Shown: piece after piece, positions 40,464-52,285 of the stretch
Numbering within the stretch: the first letter of the stretch is position 1
Layout: each line of letters begins with the position of its first letter
Assembly (NCBI GenBank): GCA_965153355.1
Contig: OZ231126.1
Location: forward strand, 52,328,001-52,392,000
Length of the DNA stretch: 64,000 bases
DNA from: Flaccisagitta enflata
Taxonomy: Eukaryota > Chaetognatha > Sagittoidea > Aphragmophora
Direction of reading: 5' to 3'
Notes under the pieces: generated by a model
Seen by the model: only the letters and a program-made list of their open reading frames with translations
Databases searched by the model: none
Told to the model about the DNA's origin: nothing
Translations under genes and position numbers: made by a program

Positions 40464-41968
40464 AAAAGAAAGAAAGAGAGAGAGAGAAAGAAAGAGATGA
40501 AGAAAATGAAAGAGAAAGAAAATGAAAGAGAGAAAGAGACAGAAAATGAAAGAGAGAAAGAATAGCCGCAAAAGCGTTACATGGTCAGCAGTACCCGATG
40601 CCCCTATGTTAGTTTATGTTGGTATGAGATGATGAGTGGGGCAGCGGCCCCGGAGGGGCTGATGACCTATGATTCCATGCTGGACAGGGTCTTTGATACC
40701 TGATTTCGGTTCCAAGTAGCCTGATTTGAGGTCTAAGTTGCTTGATTTGAGGTCTAAGATGCCTGATTTGAGGTCCAAAAGGTTTAAGAAGCTGGTTTTG
40801 GGGCTTAGAGGCCAGATTTTTGGTCTAATTCCTGGCTGGAGGCCTGATTATGGGCTGGGAAGGCCTGATCCAGGTCTGATAGGCCTAGTTTGAGGTCTAG
40901 AAGGTACAATTTGGGTATGAAAGGCCAGATTTTGGGTCTGAAGGCCAGATTTGGATATGAGAGGACTGAATTAGGAACTGACAGGCCGGAATTAGGGTCT
41001 GGGAGGCCTGATTTGGGGCCTGGATGGCCTTATTTTAGATTTGAAAGGCCTGATTGGGGTTTTCAGATGCCTGATTAAGATTCTAAGAGGCCTAATTTGA
41101 GGTTTGAAAAGCCTGATTTGGGGTCTGAAAGGCCTGATTGAGTAAATCTCAATGAGAAGTAAATGATAATTGACTCAAAAGTTAACGAAACATCCAAGCT
41201 AATGGAAACCTGTAACGATAAGTAGTGATTTTTAGATGCGTCTGTCATCTCTATATGAGGGTTTTTTCGTCTGTTGGTCTGTTGGTCCGTAATTGGAACG
41301 AAGAACAAATGAAAAGAATGAAAGTCAAAGCCAGATGGTCAGTGTGCCAATGCCCTGCATGTCCCTATGAGGTATGGTATGTAAGAAGAATATCTCCAAA
41401 TGCCGATGACCTATGCTGTTTTTATTTGAGCTTCAAGGCTGGAATTAGGGCCTGGAGGCTGGGATTTGAGCCTCCAAACCAGAATTTGGGCCTTGAGACC
41501 AGGATTTGGGCCTCAGGACCAGGAATTGGGCCTCCAGGCTGGGATTTGAGCATCCAGGCTGGGATTTGAGCCTCCAGGCTGGGATTTGAGCTTCAAGACT
41601 AGAATTTGGGCCTCAGGACTAGGATTTAGCCACGAGGAGGGGACTAGATGAGAAGAAGGAGAAGGAGGAGAAAATCTCCCATGTGTGAGGAGCATAGGTC
41701 ACTCACCCTTCGTCACATGCCCAAAATAAGAGAGAAAACAGAAGATATAAAGAAACAGAAGATAATATAGAAATGAAGAGAGAAAAAGAGAGAAGAAGAC
41801 AAAAAGAAAGACGAAAAGACAAAAAGACAGACAAAAAAACAAAAAGACAGACAAAAAACAAAAGACAGACAGAAAAAAAGAAAGACACACAAAAGAAAGA
41901 CAGACAAAAAGAAAGAAAAATGGAAGAAGATGAGACAAGAAAAAAGAAAGATAAAAATATATAGAGAG

Positions 41969-42025
<57 letters not shown>

Positions 42026-42360
42026 AAGAGAGAGAGAGTTGAAAGAAAGATAGAAGGAGAAAAAGAAATATAGGAAAGTGGAAGAACTAATAAAACCAGA
42101 AAAGAAGAAGGATAGAAAAAGAAAGATGTAGAGAGGGAAAAAGAAAAAGAAAGAACAAAAAGAAAGAAGGAAAAGCTTAAAAGAAAGAAAAGAAGTGGGG
42201 AAAAAGAGTAGGAAAAGAATGAGGGAAAAGTAAGGGAACAAAATTGGGAAAAGAAAGGGATCAAAAGAGGGAAAAGAAAGGGAACAAAAGAGGGAAAAGA
42301 AAGGGAACAAAAGAGGGAAAAGAAGGGAAGAAGGACAGAAAGAGAGAAAGTGAGAAAGAA

Positions 42361-42397
<37 letters not shown>

Positions 42398-42585
42398 GTA
42401 AGAAAAGAGAGAGAGAGAAAAAAAGAGAGAGAGAGAAAGAAAGAGAGATGAAGAAAATGAAAGAGAAAGAAAATGAAAGAGAAATAAAAATAAAGAGAGG
42501 AAGAGAAAGATGAGAAAGGTGTGAGAAAGAGACAGACAGACAGACCGACAGAAAGAAAGAAAGAAAGAAATAAAGAAAGAAAGAA

Positions 42586-42616
<31 letters not shown>

Positions 42617-44811
42617 AAGAAAGAAAGAAATGAAGAGAGAAAGAATGAAAGAGAGAAAGAAAGAATGAAAGAGAGAAAGAATAGCCGCAAAAGCGTTACA
42701 TGGTCAGCAGTACCCGATGCCCCTATGTTAGTTTATGTTGGTATGAGATGATGAGTGGGGCAGCGTCCCCGGAAGGGCTGATGACCTATGATTCCATGCT
42801 GGACAGGGTCTTTGATACCTGATTTCGGTTCCAAGTAGCCTGATTTGAGGTCTAAGTTGCTTGATTTGAGGTCTAAGATGCCTGATTTGGGGTCCAAAAG
42901 GTTTAAGAAGCTGGTTTTGGGGCTTAGAGGCCAGATTTTTGGTCTAATTCCTGGCTGGAGGCCTGATTATGGGCTGGGAAGGCCTGATCCAGGTCTGATA
43001 GGCCTAGTTTGAGGTCTAGAAGGTACAATTTGGGTATGAAAGGCCAGATTTTGGGTCTGAAGGCCAGATTTGGATATGAGAGGACTGAATTAGGAACTGA
43101 CAGGCCGGAATTAGGGTCTGGGAGGCCTGATTTGGGGCCTGGATGGCCTTATTTTAGATTTGAAAGGCCTGATTGGGGTTTTCAGAGGCCTGATTAAGAT
43201 TCTAAGAGGCCTAATTTGAGGTTTGAAAAGCCTGATTTGGGGTCTGAAAGGCCTGATTGAGTTTCTGAGAGGCCTAAGTATAGGTCTGGAGGGCCTGATT
43301 TGGGATCTGATATGCCTGATTGGGGGTCTGAAAGGCCTATTTCAAGGCCCAGGAGGCCATATCCTAGGCTTGGGGGGGGGGGACGGACGGACGGACGGAC
43401 GGACGGACACCGGAAAATTTGCCCTATGTGTAATCATAGGTCATCGGCCCCTCCGGGGCCGCTGCCCAAAAAGGAAGCGAGAAATAAAGAAAGGAAGAAA
43501 GGAAGAAAAAAATAAAAAGACAAAAAGAAAAGAAAGGACATTAGGAAAATATCCGAATCAAATACGAATTACAGACGTGACAGAACTTACCATGCCCACC
43601 ATAAGCAAGAAAATTGAACAAAAGGCCGTGGAATGACGCCCAGAAATGTTGTAAACCGCTTGGGCAGTTGGAAGTGAGAGTAGATGAAGGCGAATGTCAT
43701 AGCGTAGAAGGCAAAGGAGCAATGGCCCGAAGGAAAGCTGATCCTGGCCTCTTTTTGACGAGATGGGGAAACTGTTAGGTGGGAATTCGAAAGGAGCAAA
43801 GATCTATGAACACATGTGGCGAGTAAATTTATCTTCTATGACATGTGCGGGGCAACCGATCGAGTAATGTGATGTGATTTAAATTGCCTTATGTAGGTAT
43901 GGCTTCAACAGGCACTTCAACTAAAGACGAAATTGCACAAAAGCACGCGAGAGTAGCGCTTACACTTTGTCGAGGTGCACTCGAAGTCGGGGATATATTC
44001 AAAATCTCGAATCTTTGACGATGAGCAGTTCACAAGCTCGTCATTCACGTAAAACGCGGGCTGGCAGACTTCCAAAAAGTGTGGACGTAAACGGCCCACT
44101 TGATACTTGGCTACGTCGGTGAAAATGTGTTGTAAACTGCAACCTAAATCCAACAGAGAGCAAAATTAATGGCGGAGATTTTTTAGAATAAGTCAATATT
44201 TACAAAAATCTGAAAGATGAAATATTAATCGCCAGTCCAGCAGCCCAAATTATCCAGGCATGAGCTCAATTTGTCTTTCAGTCGATACGTACGTCCGTCC
44301 GTGACACAGCTTCAGTGACTTTTTTTTCCTTCCCTGCTTCAGCTTCGGTAATTATCAGTTGTCAAGTTGGCTCACCAGCGAGAAAAGCGATAAGCGTGGG
44401 AAACATCTTCCACAATACTAACGCTACCGACTGTTTGTCGTCGAGAGCAGCATTTCGTTTGGCTTTGACAAGTCGATCGGCGACGACGATAATGACGGGG
44501 ACGAAGACGCCGACGATAGCGTTGAGCCAGGCTGGAATCGTGCTAGAATGGTAAGGATAAGCCAGCGATTCGTCACCACAATGAAACCCTGTCAATGTTA
44601 AAACGCTTTTTCCAAGTTTCTTATATAAATAGATCCCGATGGCGCCGAGAGATGCTAGGAAAAGGTCGATGACGACGATGACGCCGATCATCTTGGGATT
44701 CAATTCCTCCTCTTTGACCACCTCCTCGTCACGTTTGTTTCTTGCTGGAAGTTCCCATTTTTCCTGCGGCCTGTCAAGTTCCGCGCGATCGGCCTCCGTC
44801 ACAGGCTCCAT
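38805..44811 (-). CDS. PLPP: Type-2 phosphatidate/phospholipid phosphatase (PLPP/LPP, wunen-like), 4 exons
   Basis: Exons 44376-44811, 43964-44143, 43591-43771 and 38805-39000 join in phase to 330 residues, the usual LPP length. The family consists of integral membrane ectoenzymes with six transmembrane helices that dephosphorylate phosphatidate, lysophosphatidate and sphingosine-1-phosphate. Hydrophobic segments are visible from about residue 43 (MIGVIVVIDLFLASLGAIG) and 95 (LNAIVGVFVPVIIVVA). All three catalytic motifs are intact: C1 KYQVGRLRP (K158, R164, P165), C2 PSGH (219-222), and C3 SRLFDNKHHASD (R272, His278 nucleophile, D282). The cysteine-bearing loop after C1 (LEVCQPAF...NCSSSK) is luminal/extracellular in the family and NCS is a possible glycosylation site. 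An unusually long, charged N-terminus (about 42 residues, many E/K/R) precedes the first helix. Intron 3 is 4.6 kb of duplicated repeats; introns 1 and 2 are 232 and 192 bp. Which PLPP paralogue this is cannot be told. Confidence 0.93.
39060..41145. repeat. 2-kb compound repeat, unit 1 (PLPP intron 3)
   Basis: Order: family-F left end (GGTCAGCGGTACCCGTTGCC), 18-bp core GGCTGGGATTTGAGCCTC (39190-39500), degenerate right end, 970 bp of polypurine (GAAAGAAA, GACAGACA), then a second F left end (40575) and a GGCCTGATTTGAGGTCT core. Matches unit 2 closely. Confidence 0.85.
41143..41292 (+). repeat. Copy of the 36630-36790 repeat between the two compound units
   Basis: Near identical to 36630-36790, including the decayed hairpin AGATGCGTCTGTCATCTC. 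It interrupts the core of unit 1, whose counterpart in unit 2 runs on. Confidence 0.8.
41320..43480. repeat. 2-kb compound repeat, unit 2 (PLPP intron 3)
   Basis: Same order as unit 1: core 41420-41620, polypurine 41720-42680, F left end 42700, GGCCTGATTTGAGGTCT core to 43370. It then adds (GGAC)n at 43381-43407 and the right end GGCCCCTCCGGGGCCGCTGC, which unit 1 lacks. Confidence 0.85.
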
Positions 44812-45800
44812 AATGTTTTTTTAAAAGATAAATAAAATCTTCCGTTCGACTTGGAGAACGTTCAATTGTTCATCGGAAATTCAGTTGGCAATTAATTTGT
44901 TTCGCAGTCATTTAGTAGCGAGAGCTGCTATACTTTCACAAAACATGACGTTCGTGTCTCACTCACTGCGTTGATAACAGAATAACGAATTATGACGAGG
45001 TTGGAAAGGGAAGTGGAAAAAAGGAAGAGATTGACTTTGGGCCTATACGCGCGCGTAAAGGGTGATCAACTGAAAAAGTGTTTCGATTGGCGACAAATCA
45101 ACTGAATGTATGAAAAAAGCTAGTTGACACAGAGAGAGAGAGGACCAGAGCCAAGATAGAGAAATTGATCGCTTGTATTCAGCGAACGAAAGGACAAGTG
45201 TCGCACAAAGGCATACTGTATATATAGATCGACGAGAGGTCACGGTTTCTCTTCTTTCTTTATAAGAAACGAACAAGATTGACGAAAAACATTGAAAGGG
45301 AGTGTCAAGTTTTTTTTGTAATCCGTTCTCCGTCGTATGGCGTTCAGTTGAATAATCACATCGATATTCTTTACATTGAAAGAGCTAGAAAAGGGACGAC
45401 TAAATGAGTAAAACTAGAGACACTGCAAAAAAGAGATTACCAATGAAACATCGATACAAAATGTCAGAGATATCCGACACTCGCTCTTGGAAACATACGT
45501 ATATGTAATTATTTTTCTTCTTCTATGGGTTAGCTAAGCGTCAACACCACGACAATTAAAGAGGGGAAGAGGGCATCATGGTTAGGGAGAGACAAGCGAT
45601 GGGGTACACATCGCATTGAGCAGAGCGAATCCTAAGTTGAAAAGCAGAGGGAAGTGTGTTGTTACTCATTCTTCCGTCCAAGTAACCGAGGAGATTAACT
45701 TTGTAGGAACACAGACACACATTACAGTCGATTCAGGACCCAAATTAGACATACACACAAACACACGCTTCCATCTGGACAACGATTTTTCGCTTCGGAG
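44812..45800. promoter_or_regulatory. Intergenic region between CSNK2B 3' end and PLPP start
   Basis: About 1 kb with no coding signal and few repeats, unlike most non-coding DNA here. It should hold the PLPP promoter. A minus-strand TATA-like run (CTATATATAC, about 45225-45234) sits roughly 410 bp upstream of the PLPP ATG, which would imply a long or spliced leader. Promoter use is inference. Confidence 0.35.
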
Positions 45801-45802
45801 AT

Positions 45803-45808
45803 TTTATT
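45803..45808 (-). terminator. Possible polyadenylation signal AATAAA for CSNK2B
   Basis: AATAAA reads on the minus strand about 300 bp beyond the CSNK2B stop and about 120 bp beyond the alternative exon. Position and strand fit, but this hexamer is common by chance. Confidence 0.35.
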
Positions 45809-45928
45809 TTTCGCTTTTAGAAGATGTTCTGAATATATTCCAAAATCATAGGTCTCATCTTTCCTCTGCCAAATGAAAGATGAAAATGCAATCGTCCGAA
45901 ATGAAGAAGTTAAATCTGTTTTTTTTTC

Positions 45929-46021
45929 TTAAATTCTTTTCTTTTGGTCTTGAATGTCATTCGTTGATGAAATTTCCATGAAGAGGTTTGACGACGATTT
46001 ACCCGGCATCCGGTCGTCAAG
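45929..46021 (-). pseudogene. Candidate alternative 3' exon of CK2 beta, out of frame as read
   Basis: Downstream of CSNK2B exon 6 a strong acceptor (TTTGCAG) opens a 30-codon frame, LDDRMPGKSSSNLFMEIS onward, ending KKRI-stop at 45929. The matching donor at the end of exon 6 (GC|GTGAGT at 46110/46109) is in phase 1, so joining them gives AAG CCT TGA, an immediate stop. Either the splice yields a short isoform ending NGKP, or the frame seen is coincidental, or a sequencing indel separates them. Confidence 0.35.
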
Positions 46022-46101
46022 CTGCAAATCAAAATGAAGTCTACATTTGCAGTGCAAAGTTAAGAAACCCAAACCTCACTGTAGAAACCTTATCTTAGAT
46101 G

Positions 46102-49100
46102 CTACTCACGCTTTCCGTTGTTGTAGGTCATGGCGCGCATGGGGACTTTGAAGTTGGCGGCGGCCTGTTGCTGAAGTTGATACGCCATCGGGTGAATCTT
46201 GAAACCGTAGAGGCGAGGCACGAACTGGTTGGGGGGACGCTTCGGCCTGTTGTACGCAAAGAAAAAGGATGGATATGGCGGGTTAGGAACGAAGGAGAAG
46301 AAAACAGGAAGTGATGGGCCCCAACAAAAGCAGCAGTAACCACCAAAACAACAACAGAAGAGAAAGAATGATGAGAATAGCGGGAAGGAGTGGGAGTTAA
46401 GGAAGACGAGGAGAAAGAAAACGTAGGAAGAGTAAGATCAGACGAGGAGGAAGCAGAGAAATGAAGGGGCGGCAAAAGGATCGAAACAAAAAGAAACACA
46501 GTCGCCCAGAGCTTGACGCCAGTTGACCTGAAATGATCGCCACCAACTTCAGTGGTTACCTGACCCTGATGGTGCATAGATCACATTTCTAGAAAAAATG
46601 AAATCTGTTTTGGGGCGCTTTTTAAGATATCTAAAAAAATAGTACTATTTTACTATATTTTTTACCATAACTCTTTGTGATGAATTTTTTTGATGATTCT
46701 GACTGCAGATCTCATTTTAGATGATAGTTTCCGGTTTGTTTGATATGTCACACTATATACTTTTGCAAAAGAAATAAAAAGTTAAATTTTGTCATTTAAC
46801 ATTGTTTTATATAGTAATGTGACCAAAAAATAAGCTTATACTTCTTTTGCAAAAGTATATAGTGTGACATATCAAACAAACCGGAAACTATCATCTGAGA
46901 TCAAATCTGCAGTCAAAATTATCAAAAAAATTTATCACAAAGAGTTATGGTAAAAAATATAGTAAAATAATACTATCATTTTAGATATCTTAAAAAGCGC
47001 CCCAAAACAGATTTCATTTTTTCTAGAAATGAAATCTATGCACCATCAGGGTCATGAAACCACTGAAGTTGGTGACGATCATTTCAGGTCAACTGGCGTC
47101 AAGCTCTGGGCGACTGTGGAAACTGAAAAGGAGGAAAAAAAATTTAGTAGAGAAAGGGAATGTACACTGTACAGGGCGTTAAGAGGCCGAACGATATATC
47201 AGTCACCTGTATTCTGGATGAACCATGAAGAGCATGTGGGGGAAACCGGTGCCAAAATAGGCGCCATCGGTGTGGTGGTGACGAGAAGATTTAGGAGTGT
47301 AAACATCCATGCACTTGGGACAGTACAATTTCACCATCGCCTCGCCTGCCAAACAAATTAAGACGTAGAATAATTTAGGGCGGAATATTTTATTCATGCA
47401 TAAATTAGTAATTTTTCATTATTGCTGATCTTTTTCCAAAATTTTTGATAAGGGCCTTTCAACACCTTAGGTTGAGAGATATTTTGCATATTGGCAAGCT
47501 AAATTGCCCCTACAACTTCATATTTCCTAATTGTATATAATTTGTATATTTAGGCCATTGTTAGACATTAATTCAAAAATATCAATTTACAGTTATCCAT
47601 TGAAAACTAATGAGAAAATAAAAGACTTTCCCTTGATCTAGCCACCCGGTCAGGATTCTGGTTACAGAAAATCTCAATTTTAAGGGTTTTGAAAAAAAAA
47701 AGATGGACACATCACAGCTTTTTGCACAAGGGACCTAAAAAGGCTGTAGAACACGATTCTGATATTCATTTTGAACTAACTTGAGCCAAAAAAATTAGAA
47801 ACGTTTTTTTATGTAAAAAATTGTGTTTTTTGCTATAAAAACACTATTTTTTTTATATTTTTTGGTTAATTCTGAATGATATTGATGTATGTTGATCATT
47901 TACACTGTGCTGATTCAATTTTTAGGGTTTCTACACGATTTTTGCTATTTTTAAAAGTTTGCACTTGATCTCATTTGCATATTGCGTTTTCGCGTTTTTC
48001 ACTTATATCATGCATGTTTTTTTAGTACATTAATGAAATTCATACTGATAGCATATCTTAACCTTAGAAACTGTTCCAAAACATCAGTTTTTAGAATTTT
48101 TTGATTTTGGGTCATTTTTTCATTTTTGAGGATTTTAATACAATTTTTTAACCTCGCAGACCTATTCAAAATCGTTCTAGGTTCGCTCAAGTACCAATGG
48201 CTATTGGTACTTTTAGTTTCCGTAAAAAAAAAGTCTAAAATGTTTCATTTTACACCATTCTTTAAAGAAAAAAAGCTGTTTTTAGCATAAAAAACCTTTT
48301 CTAATTTTTTAGGCTCAAGTTAGGTCAAAATGAATATCAGAATCGTGTTCTACAGCCTTTTTAGGTCCTCTGTGCAAAATATTGTGAGGTGTCCATTTTT
48401 CAAAATTTTCTTTAAGCTTTTTGCAACCGGGAATCCTGACCGCACCGGTGAAATCTGCAAGTCTTCATCTGCTTTTAAGTTTGACATTCTTTTGAAAATA
48501 AGAGATATTGAGATCAGAATTTTTCTATTTTGTCACCTGACTTGTGTTTACTGAAAATAACAAATTTGCATAGGAAATCAAAAATTACAAAAACCAGCAA
48601 CGTGCGACTCTTTTAAATTAATATATCTAAAGTCGTATGTTTTAGAAAATGCAAAATTTTGACCCATTTTACAGATTTGTTATTTTCAAGATAGACTTTT
48701 TGCATTTTTTGTTACACATTTTTGCCCTATTTTTGCTCTGAATTATGTTTCAGAGGATGGTTATGATCGTTCCAGTGACAATAGATTTGGCTATGTGTTT
48801 GCCGTTTATATCCTTTGCTTGCTGACAATAACCATTTGTTGCATTTGAGAGAATATTTGTTATAAACTTGAAAAAATTAATTTAAAAGTGCATGAATAAA
48901 AAATTCGATACGATTGTGCAGCATGTCTTAATGCGCCGTAGGGCGTAAACGCAAACTATCCCTGTCGTGAGTCACGACTAGAGATACCGAGACATTGCAA
49001 CGCACTCTTTGTACGCGAAGGCAACGGAGTTTCATAACCAAGAAATCGTACCTGGAACATCGGAGAGTCCGATAGGTAGCATTGGTTGATTTTCGCAGTA

Positions 49101-49869
49101 GACGCGTGGACAGTATCCAAAGTCGCCCTTAACAGAATGTATCAGGAATTCTTATTGCATTTTTTGTCGTATCGGATAAGGAACGGGAACACACAATTCA
49201 CTTGTACTTACTTGTTGATACTTCTCGAGCATTTTGGCAATGCCTCTATTGGTGAGGATGAATCTGGCGTGGATGAGGCCGTAGAGCATCTCGGCGGCCT
49301 GCTCGATCAAGTCCCCTTGAGAAGGATTTTCGTCCAAGTCTTCGTCTGGCTCCAAGTCGAGGATCATGTCCAACGCTTGCCGGTAATGAGGCACCTGTTC
49401 ATTAAGGCCTGTGGAGCAATGAACGAAAAGGGGAGACTAGCAATGACGCAACAACCTTGGGAGGCTTGAAAAAAAACTTCTGTAATCAAGCCCTATCGGA
49501 AGTAGTTAACGGCGTAAACTCAGCTTGCAAATTATTGTCTATCAATATTAAAATGAATGTACACACATTTGGTGCAGTTGTTGGTATTGACAAACTCAAG
49601 CTCATCTAAGGCAGACCTGTCAAATTAAATTTGTCTTGAATGTAATCTTCGTCGACCTCACAGAAGAACTCATTTCCACGCAAACCACAAAACCACGATA
49701 TCCACGACACCTAGAAATTGAGGGCAAAGATCGGTGATTTTCACAGCATGGCCCCAGATCCTAACGATTAACGTATCCATTTCTTCAGATCGGATCACCA
49801 ATTGTATCAGTCTTTTATCATTCAGAATCATCATATCCAATATTAACTCACCTCTTCCGAACTGCTCAT
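46102..49869 (-). CDS. CSNK2B: Casein kinase II regulatory subunit beta (6 exons)
   Basis: Exons 49852-49869, 49617-49710, 49212-49408, 49052-49127, 47207-47345 and 46102-46246 give 222 codons plus TAG (human CK2-beta is 215 aa). The protein dimerises and scaffolds two CK2 catalytic subunits, setting substrate choice. Visible features: N-terminal autophosphorylation site MSSSEEVSW; acidic loop [14 protein letters not shown]; zinc finger CPRVYC...CPKCMD, with four cysteines contributed by exons 4 and 5; and the near-invariant [17 protein letters not shown] segment. The extreme C-terminus is variable in the family. Here exon 6 can read through a donor-like GTGAGT to end NNGKRE-stop, the version annotated. 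A candidate extra exon lies at 45929-46021. The donor of exon 2 (GTCTGC) is weak but the phase fits. Intron 5, between the exons ending at 47207 and starting at 46246, carries a 620-bp palindrome; intron 4 carries an 800-bp one. A minus-strand AATAAA is present at 45803-45808. Confidence 0.93.
46497..47118. mobile_element. 620-bp palindrome in CSNK2B intron 5
   Basis: Whole-length inverted repeat about 46807: CAGTCGCCCAGAGCTTGACG at 46499 against its inverse ending at 47116, and GGTGCATAG (46571) against CTATGCACC (47035). Fills most of the intron. No coding capacity. Confidence 0.88.
47645..48445. mobile_element. 800-bp foldback in CSNK2B intron 4
   Basis: Arms of about 200 bp: GTCAGGATTC at 47649 against GAATCCTGAC at 48431, and GGCTGTAGAACACGATTCTG with its inverse near 48335. 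The centre (47850-48240) is less symmetric AT-rich DNA. Confidence 0.8.
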
Positions 49870-51050
49870 TTTGTTAGTCTGTTTATTCCTTATCCTAGAA
49901 CTGAAAATTAAAACATGTAAAAGAAAACCACTATTGAAAGGCACTTCTGATCAAACTATAAACGCTTCGTAGAATATGATCAATTGAACAGTCTATGTGT
50001 ATACAAATAAAAGTCACGACCGCGCTCTAATCATCTCTGTAAAATATTTGTAAATTTTTGTAGATGTAAACTATTTTACCCTCCACCATGCAATGCGGGA
50101 CATAAAAACTTTTCCCAAAAGATTGTTAGTTTTTATCAAACAGTACGTATGTAAAGATTATTCTATAAAGTTAGTTCCGTAGATGGGTAAAAAGTTGTAA
50201 ATCAATATGGACAACAGATCACGGACAGTCGAAAAAAAAGTAAAACCAATGAAAGAGATACCTAAAACCTTTCAATATATCTCTGGAGTGGCAATTTTTC
50301 TTTTTCCGTTGTTGCTTCTGTCTAGTAAATTTCGTTTTCATTCGTTCAAATTTCGTCTTCGAACAGACAATCAGAATCTACATTTCGATTTGGTTTAAAA
50401 TTTGAGTAAACAAGCCCAGGCGGGCAACTCAATGCGTCATCTGCATGATATCAGAAGGGGCGTAACGGACCGACGGACGGACCGACAGACGGACCGACGG
50501 ACGGACAGACCCTCTTATAGAGATTCGATGACGCGTCTAAAAAGAATGACTAAGATTCTCCGAATCCAGGGCAAGATTTATTTGTTTAAAAAATCGGAAT
50601 GTTTTGAGCAAGTGATCTACATTGAGAAAACAGTGAATAGGCAAGAGTCTTGTCTTGATATAGCTACACATTTGAGCAGTTTTAAACGAGATAAATGATT
50701 TAAAATTCAACTGTTAAAATTAAGTTGAAGCGGAAACACTTATGACTAGAATAAAGAAAGTCACAGAGAGATTAACAAGAATGTAAAGCTCGAGAAAAGC
50801 GAATCGTTGGAAAAAAGGAAAGCGGAACAGTTTGTAGATAAGCGAGCACTTCCAATGAATCATGCGAAAGGAAGACAAGATTGGTAAAAAATCTGATCAG
50901 TATCTGGGTCCGCGACGGAAGGGGGTTAAAGATCACCAATTCCATAAGATCGCATGACCAAAAGACGCTAACCTCTGTAAGTCGCAAAACTATAATTTTG
51001 ATTTAGAGCCGCCATACAAAGCTTATGCTAACCGCTGAAAAATGATAAAG
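49870..51050. other. Intergenic DNA between CSNK2B and PGM3
   Basis: Expected to hold the CSNK2B promoter next to 49869. 50405-50541 is a family-H element (listed separately). No other gene or repeat recognised. Confidence 0.45.
50405..50541 (-). mobile_element. Family-H element, GATGCGTCA-type tag
   Basis: AACAAGCCCAGGCGGGCAAC end; tag ATGCGTCAT near 50435; GGACCGACGGACGGACCGAC repeats; decayed hairpin AGATTCGATGACGCGTCT at about 50521-50538; A-rich flank. Confidence 0.75.
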
Positions 51051-51089
51051 TTTTTCTTTTAGGCTGTAGGTGTTGGGTGTATTGCTTTA

Positions 51090-51990
51090 GATAAATAGTG
51101 TATGTTGAGTTCTTCCATTTAGAGACCCATACCAAGCTCAACCAACCTGGTTGAAAACCCATTTATAAGTTTTTACTTTGTAGCCTAAGGTTACAGGCAG
51201 GTTATTTGGTTTGGCTTAGCATGCTCAAACATAAATAAATCACATACATGTGTTGAGTCCTTCCATTTAGAGACTCCACACCAAATTTCAACTAAATTGG
51301 CGAAAAACGCCAAGAGACATTTATCACTTTTTGGCTGGTAGGCCGCTGGGTGGTGGTCATTTGACAGGATAAATAGTGCGCATATGTTGAGTTCTTCCAT
51401 TTAGAGACCCCATACCAAGTTTCAACCAAATGTTGAAAACGAAGTTATAAGTTTTCACCTTCGCCAGTTCTGGTCAGTGGCAGGTCGGTTTGGCTTCGGC
51501 ATGCTCAAATGCATATAAATCACATACACATGTTGAGTCCTTCCATTTAGAGACTCCATACCAAATTTCAACCACCCGGTTGAAAATGCCAAAGTTATGC
51601 ACGCCACTTAGGCTGTTGGTGGTAGGCTGACTTAACAGGATAAATAGTTTGCACATGCTGAGTCCTTCCATTTAGACCTGACACTGTCAACCAATCACAT
51701 GAAAAATGACAAAGTTACGCAAGTTTTTCACTTTTGTGGCCGTTGGTTGGTTGGGTGTAGGTCGATGGCTTTGGTTAGCATGCTCAAAATGCACAGCAAC
51801 TGATATATTGACATGTTGATACTTTCCATTTAGAGATCTGATACCTTTCAAATTTCAGCCAATCGCTGAAAAACGCTGTTATACTGTTTTTCACTTTGTA
51901 AATGCAGGCTGATGCCACTAAGGTTGGTCGGATCACGCAACCGATATAGATGGAAAGCGCCTAATCAGCACAACTTCCCACCAAAATGAA
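51090..51990. repeat. Tandem array of about 140-150-bp units downstream of PGM3
   Basis: TGTTGAGTCCTTCCATTTAG or a close variant recurs at about 51103, 51249, 51383, 51530, 51656 and 51813. Alternate units resemble each other most (TTCTTCC versus TCCTTCC), implying a dimeric higher-order unit of about 280 bp. Two minus-strand frames share VSKWKDST and FEHA, only because of the repeat. Confidence 0.8.
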
Positions 51991-52032
51991 CCAAATCGGT
52001 CAAAGCATAAAAAAGTTATCCATTTTTTAAAA

Positions 52033-52078
52033 TCCGTTACGACGACGACGACAACGACGACGACGACGACGACACCCA
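52033..52078. repeat. (GAC)n trinucleotide run
   Basis: ACGACGACGACAACGACGAC repeats, just beyond the PGM3 stop in the transcript direction; possibly within the 3' UTR. Confidence 0.85.
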
Positions 52079-52285
52079 CCCGCCTTGAATTATAGTCCGC
52101 GTCGGAATGATATTCCGTCGCGGACAAAAACGACACGAAATGCACGCTTTTCATTCAGGATGCGCCAAGAGTGACAATATGCCTTGACGGTTTTTGAATC
52201 GTCCATGACAGAGTTTGTCTTTCCGAATATCAGATAAAGATGTTCAATCCCTGACATACAAAGCCTGACATAATTCCTTCCAGTC

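Noticed and set aside
39557-42690. Long FLSFFLSF frames, up to 325 codons, on the minus strand
   Set aside because: Translation of the polypurine tract (GAAAGAAA) in PLPP intron 3.
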